DNA of 64,000 nucleotides from JBBRHQ01 sp963781345 (GTDB lineage Bacteria > Actinomycetota > Thermoleophilia > Solirubrobacterales > 70-9). Shown here one piece after another: positions 46,588 through 54,622 of this stretch. The notes beneath the pieces are model-generated. The model had not been told where the DNA came from and did not search any database. It saw only the letters and a program-made list of their open reading frames with translations. The first letter of the stretch is position 1. The number at the start of each line of letters is the position of its first letter. Made by a program: the position numbers and the translations under genes. The stretch covers positions 62,001 through 126,000 of the forward strand of contig CAWAFQ010000007.1 of the NCBI GenBank assembly GCA_963781345.1. The letters run 5' to 3'.

Positions 46588-47874
46588 TCAGCCGGCGACG
46601 GTCGGCCGGTGCTCGGTGCCGGTCGGGTCCTCTTCGCGGACCGCGTCCGCGCCCAGCTCGAAGGCCTCGTGCAGGCAGCGCACCGCGTCGGGCACCCGGC
46701 CGGAGGCGATCACGCAGGAGATCTTGATCGGCGAGGTGGAGATCATCTCGATGTTGATCCCGTTCTCGCCGAGCGTCTCGAATACCCTGGCCGCGACGCC
46801 GGGGTGGCTGCGCATGCCGGCGCCGACGATCGACACCTTGCCGATCCGTTGGTCCGTCTCTATCCCGCCGCTGACTCCGCCCAGGCCTTCGATCGCCTCC
46901 ACGGCCGCGTCGAGATCGCTCCGCTCCATCGTGAAGGAGAGGTCGGCCCGCTTGTCCTCGGAGACCGGCTCGTTCTGGATGATCATGTCGACGTTGACGT
47001 TGGCGTCGGCAAGGGCACCGAATACCTTCCCCGCCACTCCGGGTTCGTCGCGGACGCCCTTGAGCGTCACGCGCGCCTCGGCGTCGGAGTGGGTCACGGC
47101 TGTCACCAGGGGTCGTTCCATCGTCTCGTCCTCGGGTAGGACGAGGGTACCGGGGCCGTCCTCGAAGCTGCTGCGGCAGTGGATGCGGACACCGTGGTTT
47201 CGCGCGTACTCGACCGAGCGAAGCTGCAGCACCTTCGCCCCGGATGCCGACATCTCGAGCATCTCCTCGTAGGAGACCACCGGCAGCTTGCGGGCGTCGG
47301 GAACCATCCGGGGATCGGCGCTGAAGACGCCGCGAACGTCTGTGTAGATCTGGCACTCGGAGGCACCGAGGGCGGCGGCGAGCGCAGTCGCGGTCGTGTC
47401 GGAGCCGCCGCGCCCGAGGGTGGTGACGTCGTGGCTGTCGGTGGAGACACCCTGGAAGCCGGCGACGAGGACGATCCGGTCCTGCTCGAGCGCTTCGCGG
47501 ATGCGGTCGGCGCGGACGTCGATGATCCGCGCCTTGGTATGAGAGGAGTCGGTGACGATCCCCGCCTGCGAGCCGGTCAGCGAGATCGCCTCGTGGCCCA
47601 TGTCGCGGATCGCCATCGCGCAGAGTGCACAGGAGATCCGCTCGCCGGTCGAGAGCAGCATGTCCATCTCGCGCGGGTCCGGCCGCTCGGAGATCTCCAG
47701 CGCCATGTCGGTGAGCTCGTCTGTCGTCTTGCCGCGGGCCGAGAGCACGGCGACGACCCGGCTGCCCGCCTCTCGCGCGGCGACGATCCGCCCCGCAGCG
47801 CGCTTCAGCTCCTCCGGCCCGGCAACCGATGTGCCGCCGAACTTCATCACGACGATGTCTGCCCGAGATTCCAT
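46588..47874 (-). CDS. lysC: aspartate kinase
   Basis: Phosphorylates aspartate as the first step toward lysine, threonine and methionine. I set the start at ATG 47874 (M-ESRADIVVMKFGGTSV), giving 428 residues; the extra 19 residues upstream are repeat sequence. The kinase core includes KFGGTSVAGPEELKRA, LSARGKTTDELTDM, TLGRGGSDTTATALAAA. Two ACT domains at the C-terminus (VTLKGVRDEPGVAGKVFGAL; VSIVGAGMRSHPGVAARVFE) mediate allosteric control by amino acids. Confidence 0.95.
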   Translation of the reverse strand: MESRADIVVMKFGGTSVAGPEELKRAAGRIVAAREAGSRVVAVLSARGKTTDELTDMALEISERPDPREMDMLLSTGERISCALCAMAIRDMGHEAISLTGSQAGIVTDSSHTKARIIDVRADRIREALEQDRIVLVAGFQGVSTDSHDVTTLGRGGSDTTATALAAALGASECQIYTDVRGVFSADPRMVPDARKLPVVSYEEMLEMSASGAKVLQLRSVEYARNHGVRIHCRSSFEDGPGTLVLPEDETMERPLVTAVTHSDAEARVTLKGVRDEPGVAGKVFGALADANVNVDMIIQNEPVSEDKRADLSFTMERSDLDAAVEAIEGLGGVSGGIETDQRIGKVSIVGAGMRSHPGVAARVFETLGENGINIEMISTSPIKISCVIASGRVPDAVRCLHEAFELGADAVREEDPTGTEHRPTVAG

Positions 47875-47891
47875 CGCTGGCTGAGGATACG

Positions 47892-47954
47892 GACGCCACC
47901 CACCGGGTTCCTCCCCGATGGCCGACGCCACCCACCCGGTTTCCCGCCGATGGG
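47892..47954. repeat. degenerate direct repeat adjoining family B
   Basis: GACGCCACCCACCGGGTTCC (47892 on) recurs as GACGCCACCCACCCGGTTTC (47924 on), a roughly 30-bp direct repeat running into the family B element. It lies upstream of lysC, towards padR. No ORF is supported. Confidence 0.7.
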
Positions 47955-47995
47955 TGGAAAGCGACGATATTTGGGACGGTATCCACCCGTCGGCG
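47945..47995. repeat. palindromic repeat family B, copy 1
   Basis: A 51-bp element with arms CGCCGATGGGTGGA and TCCACCCGTCGGCG (one mismatch) and a 23-bp interior containing GCGACGATATTTGGGACGG. The second copy is at 51544-51594. This one lies in the divergent lysC-padR gap. Confidence 0.88.
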
Positions 47996-48044
47996 CCGAT
48001 CCGCGCCGCCAGCCGGGGTCGAGCCGCCCCGACTGGCAGATGCT

Positions 48045-48058
48045 GTGACCAACGTCAC
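48045..48058. promoter_or_regulatory. inverted repeat GTGAC-CAAC-GTCAC
   Basis: Perfect five-bp arms, 36 bases ahead of the padR ATG and adjoining the 30-bp AT-rich palindrome. It is nearly identical to the element at 15021-15034 before a TetR gene. A shared regulator site is possible. Confidence 0.35.
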
Positions 48059-48060
48059 TC

Positions 48061-48090
48061 TTGCAGATATATCCCCTTGATATATTGCAA
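48061..48090 (+). promoter_or_regulatory. likely PadR operator overlapping its promoter
   Basis: TTGCAGATATATC, then CCTT, then GATATATTGCAA: a 30-bp near-palindrome (one extra base in the left arm) four bases before the padR ATG. AT-rich TATATT is also a -10-like sequence. The location suits autorepression of padR and control of mmpL, as for PadR regulators of efflux genes. Confidence 0.65.
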
Positions 48091-48094
48091 ATCG

Positions 48095-48643
48095 ATGGAG
48101 GACCTCCGGCCCACCGCATACGTCATCCTCGGAATGCTCAGCCACGGGCCCCGCTCGGGGTATGAGATCAAGGGCTACGTCGATCGCTCGACCCGGTTCT
48201 TCTGGGCCGCGAGCTACGGCCAGATCTACCCCGAGTTGAAGAGCCTCGCCGCGGCCGGGCTGATCGAGGGGGCCGACTCTCCGAGCGGAGGACGCAAGCG
48301 AACTGTCTTCTCGCTCACGGACGAGGGCCGCCGGGCGCTCGTCGAGTGGCTCTCCGAGCCCCCCGAGGTCTTCGAGATGCGCCACGAGGGGATGCTGAAG
48401 CTCTTCTTCGCCGGAGCGCTAGAGCCCTCCCAGCAGGTCCAGCGCCTGCGCGACATGGGCGAGCAGCACCGCCGAAAGGTCGCCGACCTGCGCCAGGTCG
48501 AGCCGATCGCGGCGCAGGCGCCGGAGAGCTTCCCCTACATGGTTCTTCGCTTCGGAATCGAGTTCAACGAGTGGATCATCGACTGGTGCGAGCGCAGCGC
48601 AGCCGAGCTCGAATCGCGCCTCGACAATGAAAGGGACGACTGA
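48095..48643 (+). CDS. PadR-family transcriptional regulator
   Basis: A 182-residue repressor with the PadR winged helix at the N-terminus (AYVILGMLSHGPRSGYEIKG, then SYGQIYPELKSLAAAGLIEG, then RKRTVFSLTDEGRRALVEWL) and a C-terminal PadR_C (Vir) helical domain. ATG 48095 follows the operator directly. Its TGA overlaps the MMPL ATG (TGATG), so the repressor is coupled to the transporter it probably controls. Confidence 0.92.
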   Translation: MEDLRPTAYVILGMLSHGPRSGYEIKGYVDRSTRFFWAASYGQIYPELKSLAAAGLIEGADSPSGGRKRTVFSLTDEGRRALVEWLSEPPEVFEMRHEGMLKLFFAGALEPSQQVQRLRDMGEQHRRKVADLRQVEPIAAQAPESFPYMVLRFGIEFNEWIIDWCERSAAELESRLDNERDD

Positions 48644-50907
48644 TGTTCGACGCCCTCGCCCGCCTCGCCGACGGCCACGCCCGCCGGATCGGCCTGATCG
48701 CGATCGCCTTCTTCCTACTCGCCGGCGCGCTCGGCGGAAACGTCGCCGAGAAACTCGACCCCTACGGCGCCGACGACCCGGCCACCGAGAGCGCCCGCGC
48801 CACCGCGCTGCTCGAGCGCGCCGGCTACCGCGAGACGGGCGTCGTCGTCCTCGTCCGCGGCGGCAGCGTCGCCGACCCGGCCTTCGCGGCCAGGGTGAGC
48901 GGAATCGGGCGCCGCCTGGCACGGCGCGACGACGTCGCCCGCGTCAGCGGCTACTACAACACCCGCTCGCGGGCCTTCGTCTCGGAGCGAAACGACGCCA
49001 CCTACCTCGCCGTCGCCCTGCGCCCGACCGGAGACCAGGAGCAGCAGGACGCAGCCACCGCAATCAATGACTCCCTGGCCGCCACTCCGGGGGTCAGCGT
49101 AGGCGGGCGCGCACTCGCCCAGGAACAGATCAACACGCAGGTCCAGAAGGACCTCCAGCGGGCCGAGCTGATCGCCTTCCCGCTGCTCTTCCTGCTCTCG
49201 CTCCTGTTCTTCCGCAGCCTGGTCGCCGCGGCGCTGCCGCTGATGGTCGGAGCGCTTGCGATCGTCGGCACCTTCCTGGCGCTGCGGATTGCAAGCGAGG
49301 TCGGCTCGATCTCGATCTTTGCTCTCAACCTGACCACCGGCCTCGGGCTCGGGCTGGCGATCGACTACAGCCTCTTCATCGTCTCCCGCTACCGCGAGGA
49401 GATCGCGAAGGACGGGCCGGGACTGGCCGCGATGCGCCGCACCCTGGCGACCGCAGGCCGCACGGTCCTCTTCTCCTCGCTGACGGTGGCGGCGGCGATC
49501 GCCTCGCTGATCGTCTTCCCCCAGCGCTTCCTCTACTCGATGGGCTTCGGTGGGGCGATCGTCGCGCTGATCGCCGCAACGGTCTCGCTGACGGTCCTGC
49601 CCGCCGTGCTGACGCTGCTGGGGACCCGCGTCAACTCGCTCTCGCCCCGGTTCCTTCGCCGCCGTGCCGAACGCGAGACCGAGGTCATCACAGACGGCTT
49701 CTGGTACCGGCTCTCGCGTTTCGTGATGCGCAGGCCGGTCCCGATCGCAACGCTCACGGCCACCGGCCTGATCATCCTCGGGCTGCCGTTCCTCGGGATC
49801 AAGTTCAACTCGGTCGACGCCAGGGTGCTTCCGGGCTCGGCCAGCGCCCGCCAGGTAGACGACGTCCTGCGGGCTGACTTCCCGCCGTTCCGCGACACCC
49901 CGTTCGAGGTCGCGGTCGACGGCGGCGGCCCGGCCACCGCGCGCAGCGTCGCCGAGCGACTGGCGAAGGTACCCGGGGTGGCCGCGGTCAACCCGCCGCA
50001 GCGCCTGGGCGGCGGAGTCACGGCGATCGAGGCGATCGGCGACAGCCCGCGGGTCTCCGATCGCGCCCACGCGACCGCCGAGCGGATCCGCGACCTTCAA
50101 GCGCCGCAGGGGACCGAGGTGCTCGTCAGCGGCGCCGCCGCCGAGTTCGTCGACCTCCAGAGCAGCCTCGAGAGCCACCTCCCGGCGGCGCTCGCGATCA
50201 TCGTCATCTCCACCTTGGTGGTCCTCTTCCTGATGACCGGGTCCGTGGTGCTGCCGGTGAAGTCGCTGCTGATGAACGTCCTCAACCTGAGCGCGGTCTT
50301 CGGGCTGCTCGTCCTGATCTTCCAGGACGGCCGCTTCGAGGGACTCCTCGGCTACACGAGTGACGGCGGGATCGAGCAGACGATGCCGATCCTGCTCTTC
50401 GCCGTCGCCTTCGGCCTCTCGACCGACTACGCCGTCTTCCTGCTCTCGCGGATCAAGGAGGCTCGCGACGGCGGCGCCTCGGATTCCGAGTGCGTTGCGA
50501 TCGGGCTCGAGCGGACGGGGCGGATCGTCACCGCGGCGGCGCTCCTGTTCGCGGTCGCGATCGGCGCCTTCGCCACCTCCGAGATCCTCTTCATCAAGCA
50601 GAACGGCGTCGGCACGGCGCTCGCGGTGCTGATCGACGCGACCATCATCCGCGCCCTGCTGGTGCCCTCGCTGATGGAGCTCCTCGGCAAATGGAACTGG
50701 TGGGCTCCCGCCCCCCTGCGCCGCTTCCACGAGCGAATTGGGATATCCGAGTCCGCTGGGGGCACCCCGAGCGGGGGCGGCACCCCGGGCGCGAGCGGCG
50801 GACCTGGCGCGAGCGGCGGACCGCCTGCGGGCGGCGGACCTGGCGCGGGCGGCGGACCGCCTGCGGGCGCGGGAGCCTCACAGGCCGCCACCGAGGGCGC
50901 GCGCTGA
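48643..50907 (+). CDS. MMPL-family RND transporter
   Basis: A 754-residue transporter with two sets of six helices, like mycobacterial MmpL and hopanoid/lipid exporters. TTGLGLGLAIDYSLFIVSRY and FAVAFGLSTDYAVFLLSRIK are the paired helices with the proton-relay Asp-Tyr. First extracytoplasmic loop is 130 residues, second about 150. The last 45 residues are a disordered Gly/Pro/Ala-rich tail. Overlaps padR at TGATG and is followed by a DUF4188 gene, also at TGATG. Lipid or drug export is the expected role; the substrate is unknown. Confidence 0.92.
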   Translation: MFDALARLADGHARRIGLIAIAFFLLAGALGGNVAEKLDPYGADDPATESARATALLERAGYRETGVVVLVRGGSVADPAFAARVSGIGRRLARRDDVARVSGYYNTRSRAFVSERNDATYLAVALRPTGDQEQQDAATAINDSLAATPGVSVGGRALAQEQINTQVQKDLQRAELIAFPLLFLLSLLFFRSLVAAALPLMVGALAIVGTFLALRIASEVGSISIFALNLTTGLGLGLAIDYSLFIVSRYREEIAKDGPGLAAMRRTLATAGRTVLFSSLTVAAAIASLIVFPQRFLYSMGFGGAIVALIAATVSLTVLPAVLTLLGTRVNSLSPRFLRRRAERETEVITDGFWYRLSRFVMRRPVPIATLTATGLIILGLPFLGIKFNSVDARVLPGSASARQVDDVLRADFPPFRDTPFEVAVDGGGPATARSVAERLAKVPGVAAVNPPQRLGGGVTAIEAIGDSPRVSDRAHATAERIRDLQAPQGTEVLVSGAAAEFVDLQSSLESHLPAALAIIVISTLVVLFLMTGSVVLPVKSLLMNVLNLSAVFGLLVLIFQDGRFEGLLGYTSDGGIEQTMPILLFAVAFGLSTDYAVFLLSRIKEARDGGASDSECVAIGLERTGRIVTAAALLFAVAIGAFATSEILFIKQNGVGTALAVLIDATIIRALLVPSLMELLGKWNWWAPAPLRRFHERIGISESAGGTPSGGGTPGASGGPGASGGPPAGGGPGAGGGPPAGAGASQAATEGAR
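50758..50876 (+). repeat. coding tandem-like repeat, MMPL C-terminal tail
   Basis: Imperfect repeats built on GGCGGACCTGGCGCG and GGCGGACCGCCTGCG encode GASGGPGASGG and PPAGGGPGAGGG at the end of the MMPL gene. Low complexity; copy number may vary. Confidence 0.85.
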
Positions 50908-51470
50908 TGGCGATCATTCACCCCGGCCGCTACACCGCCCGCACCGACGGCGACTTCGTCGTCTTCCTGATCGGGATGCGGATCAACAAGCCACTGCGGG
51001 TCCACAAGTGGTGGCCCGTGTTCAAGGCGATGCCGAAGATGATCCGCGAGCTCGAGGCACATCCCGAGAAGGGGATGCTGCGCGCCGACTTCGCCCTCAT
51101 CCGCAGCTCGATCGCCTACGTGCAGTACTGGCGCAGCTTCGAGGACCTCGCCCGCTTCGCCCGCGATCCCGACGACCCGCACCTGCCGGCCTGGAAGAAG
51201 TTCAACAAGGCCGTCAGGGCCTCCGGCGATGTCGGCATCTGGCACGAGACCTACCGGGTCAGGGACGGTGAGAGCGAGGCGATCTACGGCAACATGCCCG
51301 GCTGGGGCCTGGCCGAGGCCTTCGAACGCGTCCGGGTCGACTCGACCGGGCAGTCGGCGGCGCGCCGGATCGGCGCCAGCGAGACCGACCAGGTTCCGGT
51401 CGAGCCCTACGCGAATCCCGCCGCACCCTCGGAGCCCCGCCGGCGCCCAGAGGCCCCCGCCGCGTCCTGA
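50907..51470 (+). CDS. DUF4188 domain protein (ferredoxin-like alpha+beta barrel)
   Basis: A 187-residue protein with the DUF4188 pattern: HPGRYTARTDGDFVVFLIGM, KWWPVFKAMPKMIRELEAHP, VQYWRSFEDLARFARDPDDP and HETYRV. Related alpha+beta barrels include EthD/ABM-type monooxygenases, but no catalytic residues can be named. The last 40 residues are Pro/Arg/Ala-rich. Its ATG overlaps the MMPL stop, so it is part of the padR-mmpL operon and probably acts on the same compound. Confidence 0.86.
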   Translation: MAIIHPGRYTARTDGDFVVFLIGMRINKPLRVHKWWPVFKAMPKMIRELEAHPEKGMLRADFALIRSSIAYVQYWRSFEDLARFARDPDDPHLPAWKKFNKAVRASGDVGIWHETYRVRDGESEAIYGNMPGWGLAEAFERVRVDSTGQSAARRIGASETDQVPVEPYANPAAPSEPRRRPEAPAAS

Positions 51471-51543
51471 GGCCCCACCGCCCCCTGAGGCCCCCGCCCC
51501 CGCCGCGCCCTGAGAGCCCCCGCGCTCAGATAGCCCCAACCTT

Positions 51544-51594
51544 TGCCGACGGGTGGAAAACGACGAAATGGGGGACGGAATCCACCCGTCGGCG
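51544..51594. repeat. palindromic repeat family B, copy 2
   Basis: 51-bp element, arms GCCGACGGGTGGA and TCCACCCGTCGGC perfectly complementary, interior AAACGACGAAATGGGGGACG and three bases. It matches copy 1 at 47945-47995 in length, arms and most of the interior. It lies between the convergent DUF4188 and MerR genes. Confidence 0.9.
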
Positions 51595-51654
51595 AAATGA
51601 GACTTCCGCCGGGGAGATTTCCGCGAGGGACGGAATTCCGAGACTTGCGGCGAT

Positions 51655-52503
51655 CTAGGCGAAGGCCTGCGCGGCGCGCCGGCGCAGGTCGGCGTTCAGC
51701 ATCCCGGTCACCTGGCTTGGGGTCTCCCCCGCGGAGGTGACGCCGTCGGGACCGTCCCCGAGGGGCCCGGCGCGGAAGCCGTAGAGGGGGGCGTCGACGC
51801 CGATCTCGCGGACCTTGCGCAGTAGTCGAACCGCGCCCTCAACGCTCGTCCCCGGGCCGCAGAGGAGGATCGCGGTCGGCTCGAGCGCCTCGACGGCGCG
51901 CTCGAGGCGCTGATCGGCCAGCTCGCTGGAGAGCATCAGCACCCGGAAGCCGGCACGCCGCAGCGCGAGGTCGAGGGCCTGGGTGTGGACGGACTCGGCG
52001 TCCTGACCGGGGCTCGAGTCGAGAAGCAGGATTCCCGCCGGCCGCGAGGCCGCTGAGGCGAGGCGCCTCGCCCCGTGCAGCCAGCCCATCGCCCAGCGGC
52101 TCGCGAACTCGACCTCGGCGATCCGGTCCGGGTCGGCGGCCAACGCGTCGAGAGTCGGCAGCAGAAGCTCTTCGACCGAGCGCTCCAGTGGGCGCACCGC
52201 GAGGCTCTCCTCCATCGCCCGGTCGGCCGAGGCCTCGTCGAAGGCCTCCAGCGCCGCCATCAGGCCCTCGGCGCTCGCCGGGGCCGCCTGGCGCTGGTGG
52301 GCAAGCTCGATTGCGGAGGAGATGTTGCCGGTCTCGGCGAGGGCGTCGCGAAGCGTCTGCAGCTCGAGCAGCTCGTACTGCCGGTGGTTGCCCGGAGAGC
52401 GCTCCGGCTTCGGATAGCCGTAGCGGCGCTCCCAGCTGCGCAGGGTGTTCGGGCTGACGCCGAGGACCTCGGCGGCTGCGTTCGTTCGGATTCCAGGAGT
52501 CAT
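51655..52503 (-). CDS. MerR-family regulator with cobalamin-binding-like C-terminus
   Basis: A 282-residue regulator. Residues 5-70 are a MerR winged helix (TNAAAEVLGVSPNTLRSWER, RYGYPKPERSPGNHRQYELL). The remainder resembles the helix-bundle plus Rossmann fold of CarH/LitR photoreceptors: FASRWAMGWLHGARRL and a probable His-containing segment DAESVHTQALDLALRRAGF. The usual E-x-H-x-x-G is imperfect (E-S-V-H-T-Q), so adenosylcobalamin binding and light sensing are uncertain. Two AAACCTG motifs lie upstream on the coding strand near 52570-52600. It is the last gene of the dnaX-recR run. Confidence 0.82.
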   Translation of the reverse strand: MTPGIRTNAAAEVLGVSPNTLRSWERRYGYPKPERSPGNHRQYELLELQTLRDALAETGNISSAIELAHQRQAAPASAEGLMAALEAFDEASADRAMEESLAVRPLERSVEELLLPTLDALAADPDRIAEVEFASRWAMGWLHGARRLASAASRPAGILLLDSSPGQDAESVHTQALDLALRRAGFRVLMLSSELADQRLERAVEALEPTAILLCGPGTSVEGAVRLLRKVREIGVDAPLYGFRAGPLGDGPDGVTSAGETPSQVTGMLNADLRRRAAQAFA

Positions 52504-52612
52504 CTTCGTCTCATCTCTCGGGTCTGCGGCCCTGATTCCTTCTCGGCCGGGAGCGATTGTCCCACCGCAAATTCAGGTTTACACCGGTTATCGGCAGGTT
52601 TTGCGGATCCTG

Positions 52613-53557
52613 TTACGGATCTTGCATGCCTCCGGCCGTCACGGGCTGCCCCGTGGCCCGCGCCCGCCACATCCCGGTGTCGGCCTGGCGAAGCAGGCGC
52701 TCGGCCTCGTTGCCGTGCTCGGGACAGGAGACGACGCCTGCCGAGACCGTGATCCGCAGACCGCCGGCCGCCTCCAGGGTCTGCAGCATCTGCGCCAGGC
52801 GCTCGGCCATCCGCATCCCGTCTGTGGTCGTCTGGTCGGGGGCGAGGACGCAGAGCTCATCGTCCTCGAGCCGGTAGGCCTCATCGACGAGGCGGACGCT
52901 CTCGCGCAGAGCCGCGGTGACGATCGCCAGCACCGATTCCTGGCCGGGATCGTCGGGCTCCCCCCTCGCCCCCGGCCCCTCGATGTCGAGCAGGACAAGC
53001 GCGAACGGATGCCCATAGCGGCGGTTGGTCTCGATCAGCTGGCCGAGGCGGTGGCGCATCTGCGCCGGTCGCTGCAGGCCGGTTAGCGCGTCGCGGCCCG
53101 TCCCGCTCTGGGCGAAGAGCGCCTCCGTAGCCGCTCCGGAGACGAGTCCAAAGAGGGAGGAGAGCCGCTGGGCACACTCGGCAAAGAGCTCCGGCTCGGA
53201 AGCCGGAAGCTCCGTGTGCAGAGTCGCCAACAGGGCCGTCTGCAGCGATGAGATCTCGCGGGTCACCTGGGTCGGCGCCGACCCGGCCCGCAGCTCGGCC
53301 AGCCTCGCCGCATGCGCCAGTCCCTGCCGCGAGAGATGTGGAGAGCCCTTCTCCTCGCCGATCGACGTGAGGATGTCGCTGATCAGCTCCGGCAGCTCTC
53401 CGGTCGCCCACGACATCGGCATCCGCTCGACCTCGGCGAGGGGGGATCCGAGGATGACGTCGACCAGCCAGGCCTTGGCGATCTGCTCGCGCAGGCGGTC
53501 GACTCGCGCGAGCTGCGCGCGCAGGGCAGCCGGCTGGCGGTCTCCGTTCTCGCTCAT
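52613..53557 (-). CDS. GGDEF-domain protein with degenerate active site
   Basis: A 314-residue protein. Residues 1-140 are helical and unassigned; from DALTGLQRPAQMRHRL on is a GGDEF-like domain (FALVLLDIEG for the metal Asp region, and later ITVSAGVVSCPEHG). The signature GG(D/E)EF itself reads LEDDEL, so diguanylate cyclase activity is unlikely; a c-di-GMP or GTP sensor, or a pure scaffold, is more plausible. I used ATG 53557 (M-SENGDRQPAA); a second ATG four codons earlier is less likely. Confidence 0.8.
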   Translation of the reverse strand: MSENGDRQPAALRAQLARVDRLREQIAKAWLVDVILGSPLAEVERMPMSWATGELPELISDILTSIGEEKGSPHLSRQGLAHAARLAELRAGSAPTQVTREISSLQTALLATLHTELPASEPELFAECAQRLSSLFGLVSGAATEALFAQSGTGRDALTGLQRPAQMRHRLGQLIETNRRYGHPFALVLLDIEGPGARGEPDDPGQESVLAIVTAALRESVRLVDEAYRLEDDELCVLAPDQTTTDGMRMAERLAQMLQTLEAAGGLRITVSAGVVSCPEHGNEAERLLRQADTGMWRARATGQPVTAGGMQDP

Positions 53558-53602
53558 CACCGCCCACAACCTTTGCGAAGCAACCGGACAGTCGCGCCGT
53601 GC

Positions 53603-54205
53603 TCAATCAAAGGAGCGTCGTCCGGAAAGGGCCTTGCCCAGGGTCACCTCGTCGGCATGCTCGAGGTCTGCTCCCACCGGGAGCCCGCTCGCGAGCCGGG
53701 TGACGCTGACCCTGTCACGAAGCTGGCCGGCGATCTGCAGCGCGGTCGCCTCGCCGGTGGTGGTTGGGTTGGTGGCGAGAACCACCTCGCGGACCTCGCC
53801 GGAGTCGGAGACCCGCTGCAGCAGCTCGGCGATCTTCAGGTCCTCCGGATCGACGCCGTCGATCGGCGACAGCGCCCCGCCGAGCACGTGGTAGAGGCCC
53901 CGGTACTCGTGCGTGCGCTCGATCGGGATCACGTCGCCGGGCTCCTCGACCACGCAGATGACCGAGCGGTCGCGACCGGCGTCCTCGCAAATCCGGCAGC
54001 GCGGGCCCTCGGCGAGGTTGAAGCAGACCTCGCAGAGGCCGACCTTCTCCTTGACCTCGCGGATCGCCTCGGCGAGAGCGGCGGCCTCCTCGTCGTCGGA
54101 GCGAAGGATGTGGAAGGCCAGCCGCTGGGCGGTCCGCTGGCCGATCCCGGGCAGCCGCGAGAGCTCTGCGACCAGACGCCCGAGCGGTGCAGGGCCCTCA
54201 CTCAC
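53603..54205 (-). CDS. recR: recombination protein RecR
   Basis: RecFOR-pathway protein that helps load RecA at gaps, 200 residues. LSRLPGIGQRTAQRLAFHIL is the helix-hairpin-helix, CEVCFNLAEGPRCRICEDAGRD the zinc finger, CVVEEPGDVIPIERTHEYRG and ALSPIDGVDPEDL the Toprim part. GTG 54205. ybaB lies upstream on the same strand 57 bases away, following dnaX, the classic recR cluster. Confidence 0.96.
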   Translation of the reverse strand: MSEGPAPLGRLVAELSRLPGIGQRTAQRLAFHILRSDDEEAAALAEAIREVKEKVGLCEVCFNLAEGPRCRICEDAGRDRSVICVVEEPGDVIPIERTHEYRGLYHVLGGALSPIDGVDPEDLKIAELLQRVSDSGEVREVVLATNPTTTGEATALQIAGQLRDRVSVTRLASGLPVGADLEHADEVTLGKALSGRRSFD

Positions 54206-54262
54206 GCGAGCCCGCGAGGCGGCCGTAGCGCGGGCGCACGAAGAGCTGTTGCCGCCACCGGC

Positions 54263-54622
54263 TCAAAGGCCCGGCAGCCCGAGGCCGCCGGCACCGCCCG
54301 GGCCCCCGAGGCCACCGGTGATTCCGCCCATCTTCGACGCGGCAAGCTCCTGGGCCGAGCGGATCGCCTCGTTCACAGCCGCCTGGACCATCTCCGAGAG
54401 AAGCTCGGCCTCCTCGGGATCGACCGCCTCGGGATCGATCGCGATCCCGAGCAGCTTCAGATCGCCGCTCATCTTCACCTTGACCATGCCGCCGCCGGCG
54501 CTGGCTTCGACGACCTCATCCTTGAGCGCCTCCTGGGCCTTCAGCATCTCGGACTGCATCGCCTGCGCCTGCTTCATCAGAGCGCCCATGTCCATCCCCC
54601 CGGGACTGCCGCCTCTCGCCAT
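54263..54622 (-). CDS. YbaB/EbfC-family nucleoid-associated protein
   Basis: A 119-residue DNA-binding protein. MGALMKQAQAMQSEMLKAQE and VVEASAGGGMVKVKMSGDLK are the family core; KLLGIAIDPEAVDP follows, and a Gly-rich C-terminal tail (GGITGGLGGPGGAGG) closes it. Encoded between dnaX and recR, with its ATG overlapping the dnaX stop (TGATG). Members form dimers that coat DNA without strong sequence preference. Confidence 0.93.
   Translation of the reverse strand: MARGGSPGGMDMGALMKQAQAMQSEMLKAQEALKDEVVEASAGGGMVKVKMSGDLKLLGIAIDPEAVDPEEAELLSEMVQAAVNEAIRSAQELAASKMGGITGGLGGPGGAGGLGLPGL

Noticed and set aside
52560..52610. CarH-type light-regulated operator
   Set aside because: Two AAACCTG motifs occur, but spacing and match to known operators are too weak to claim.
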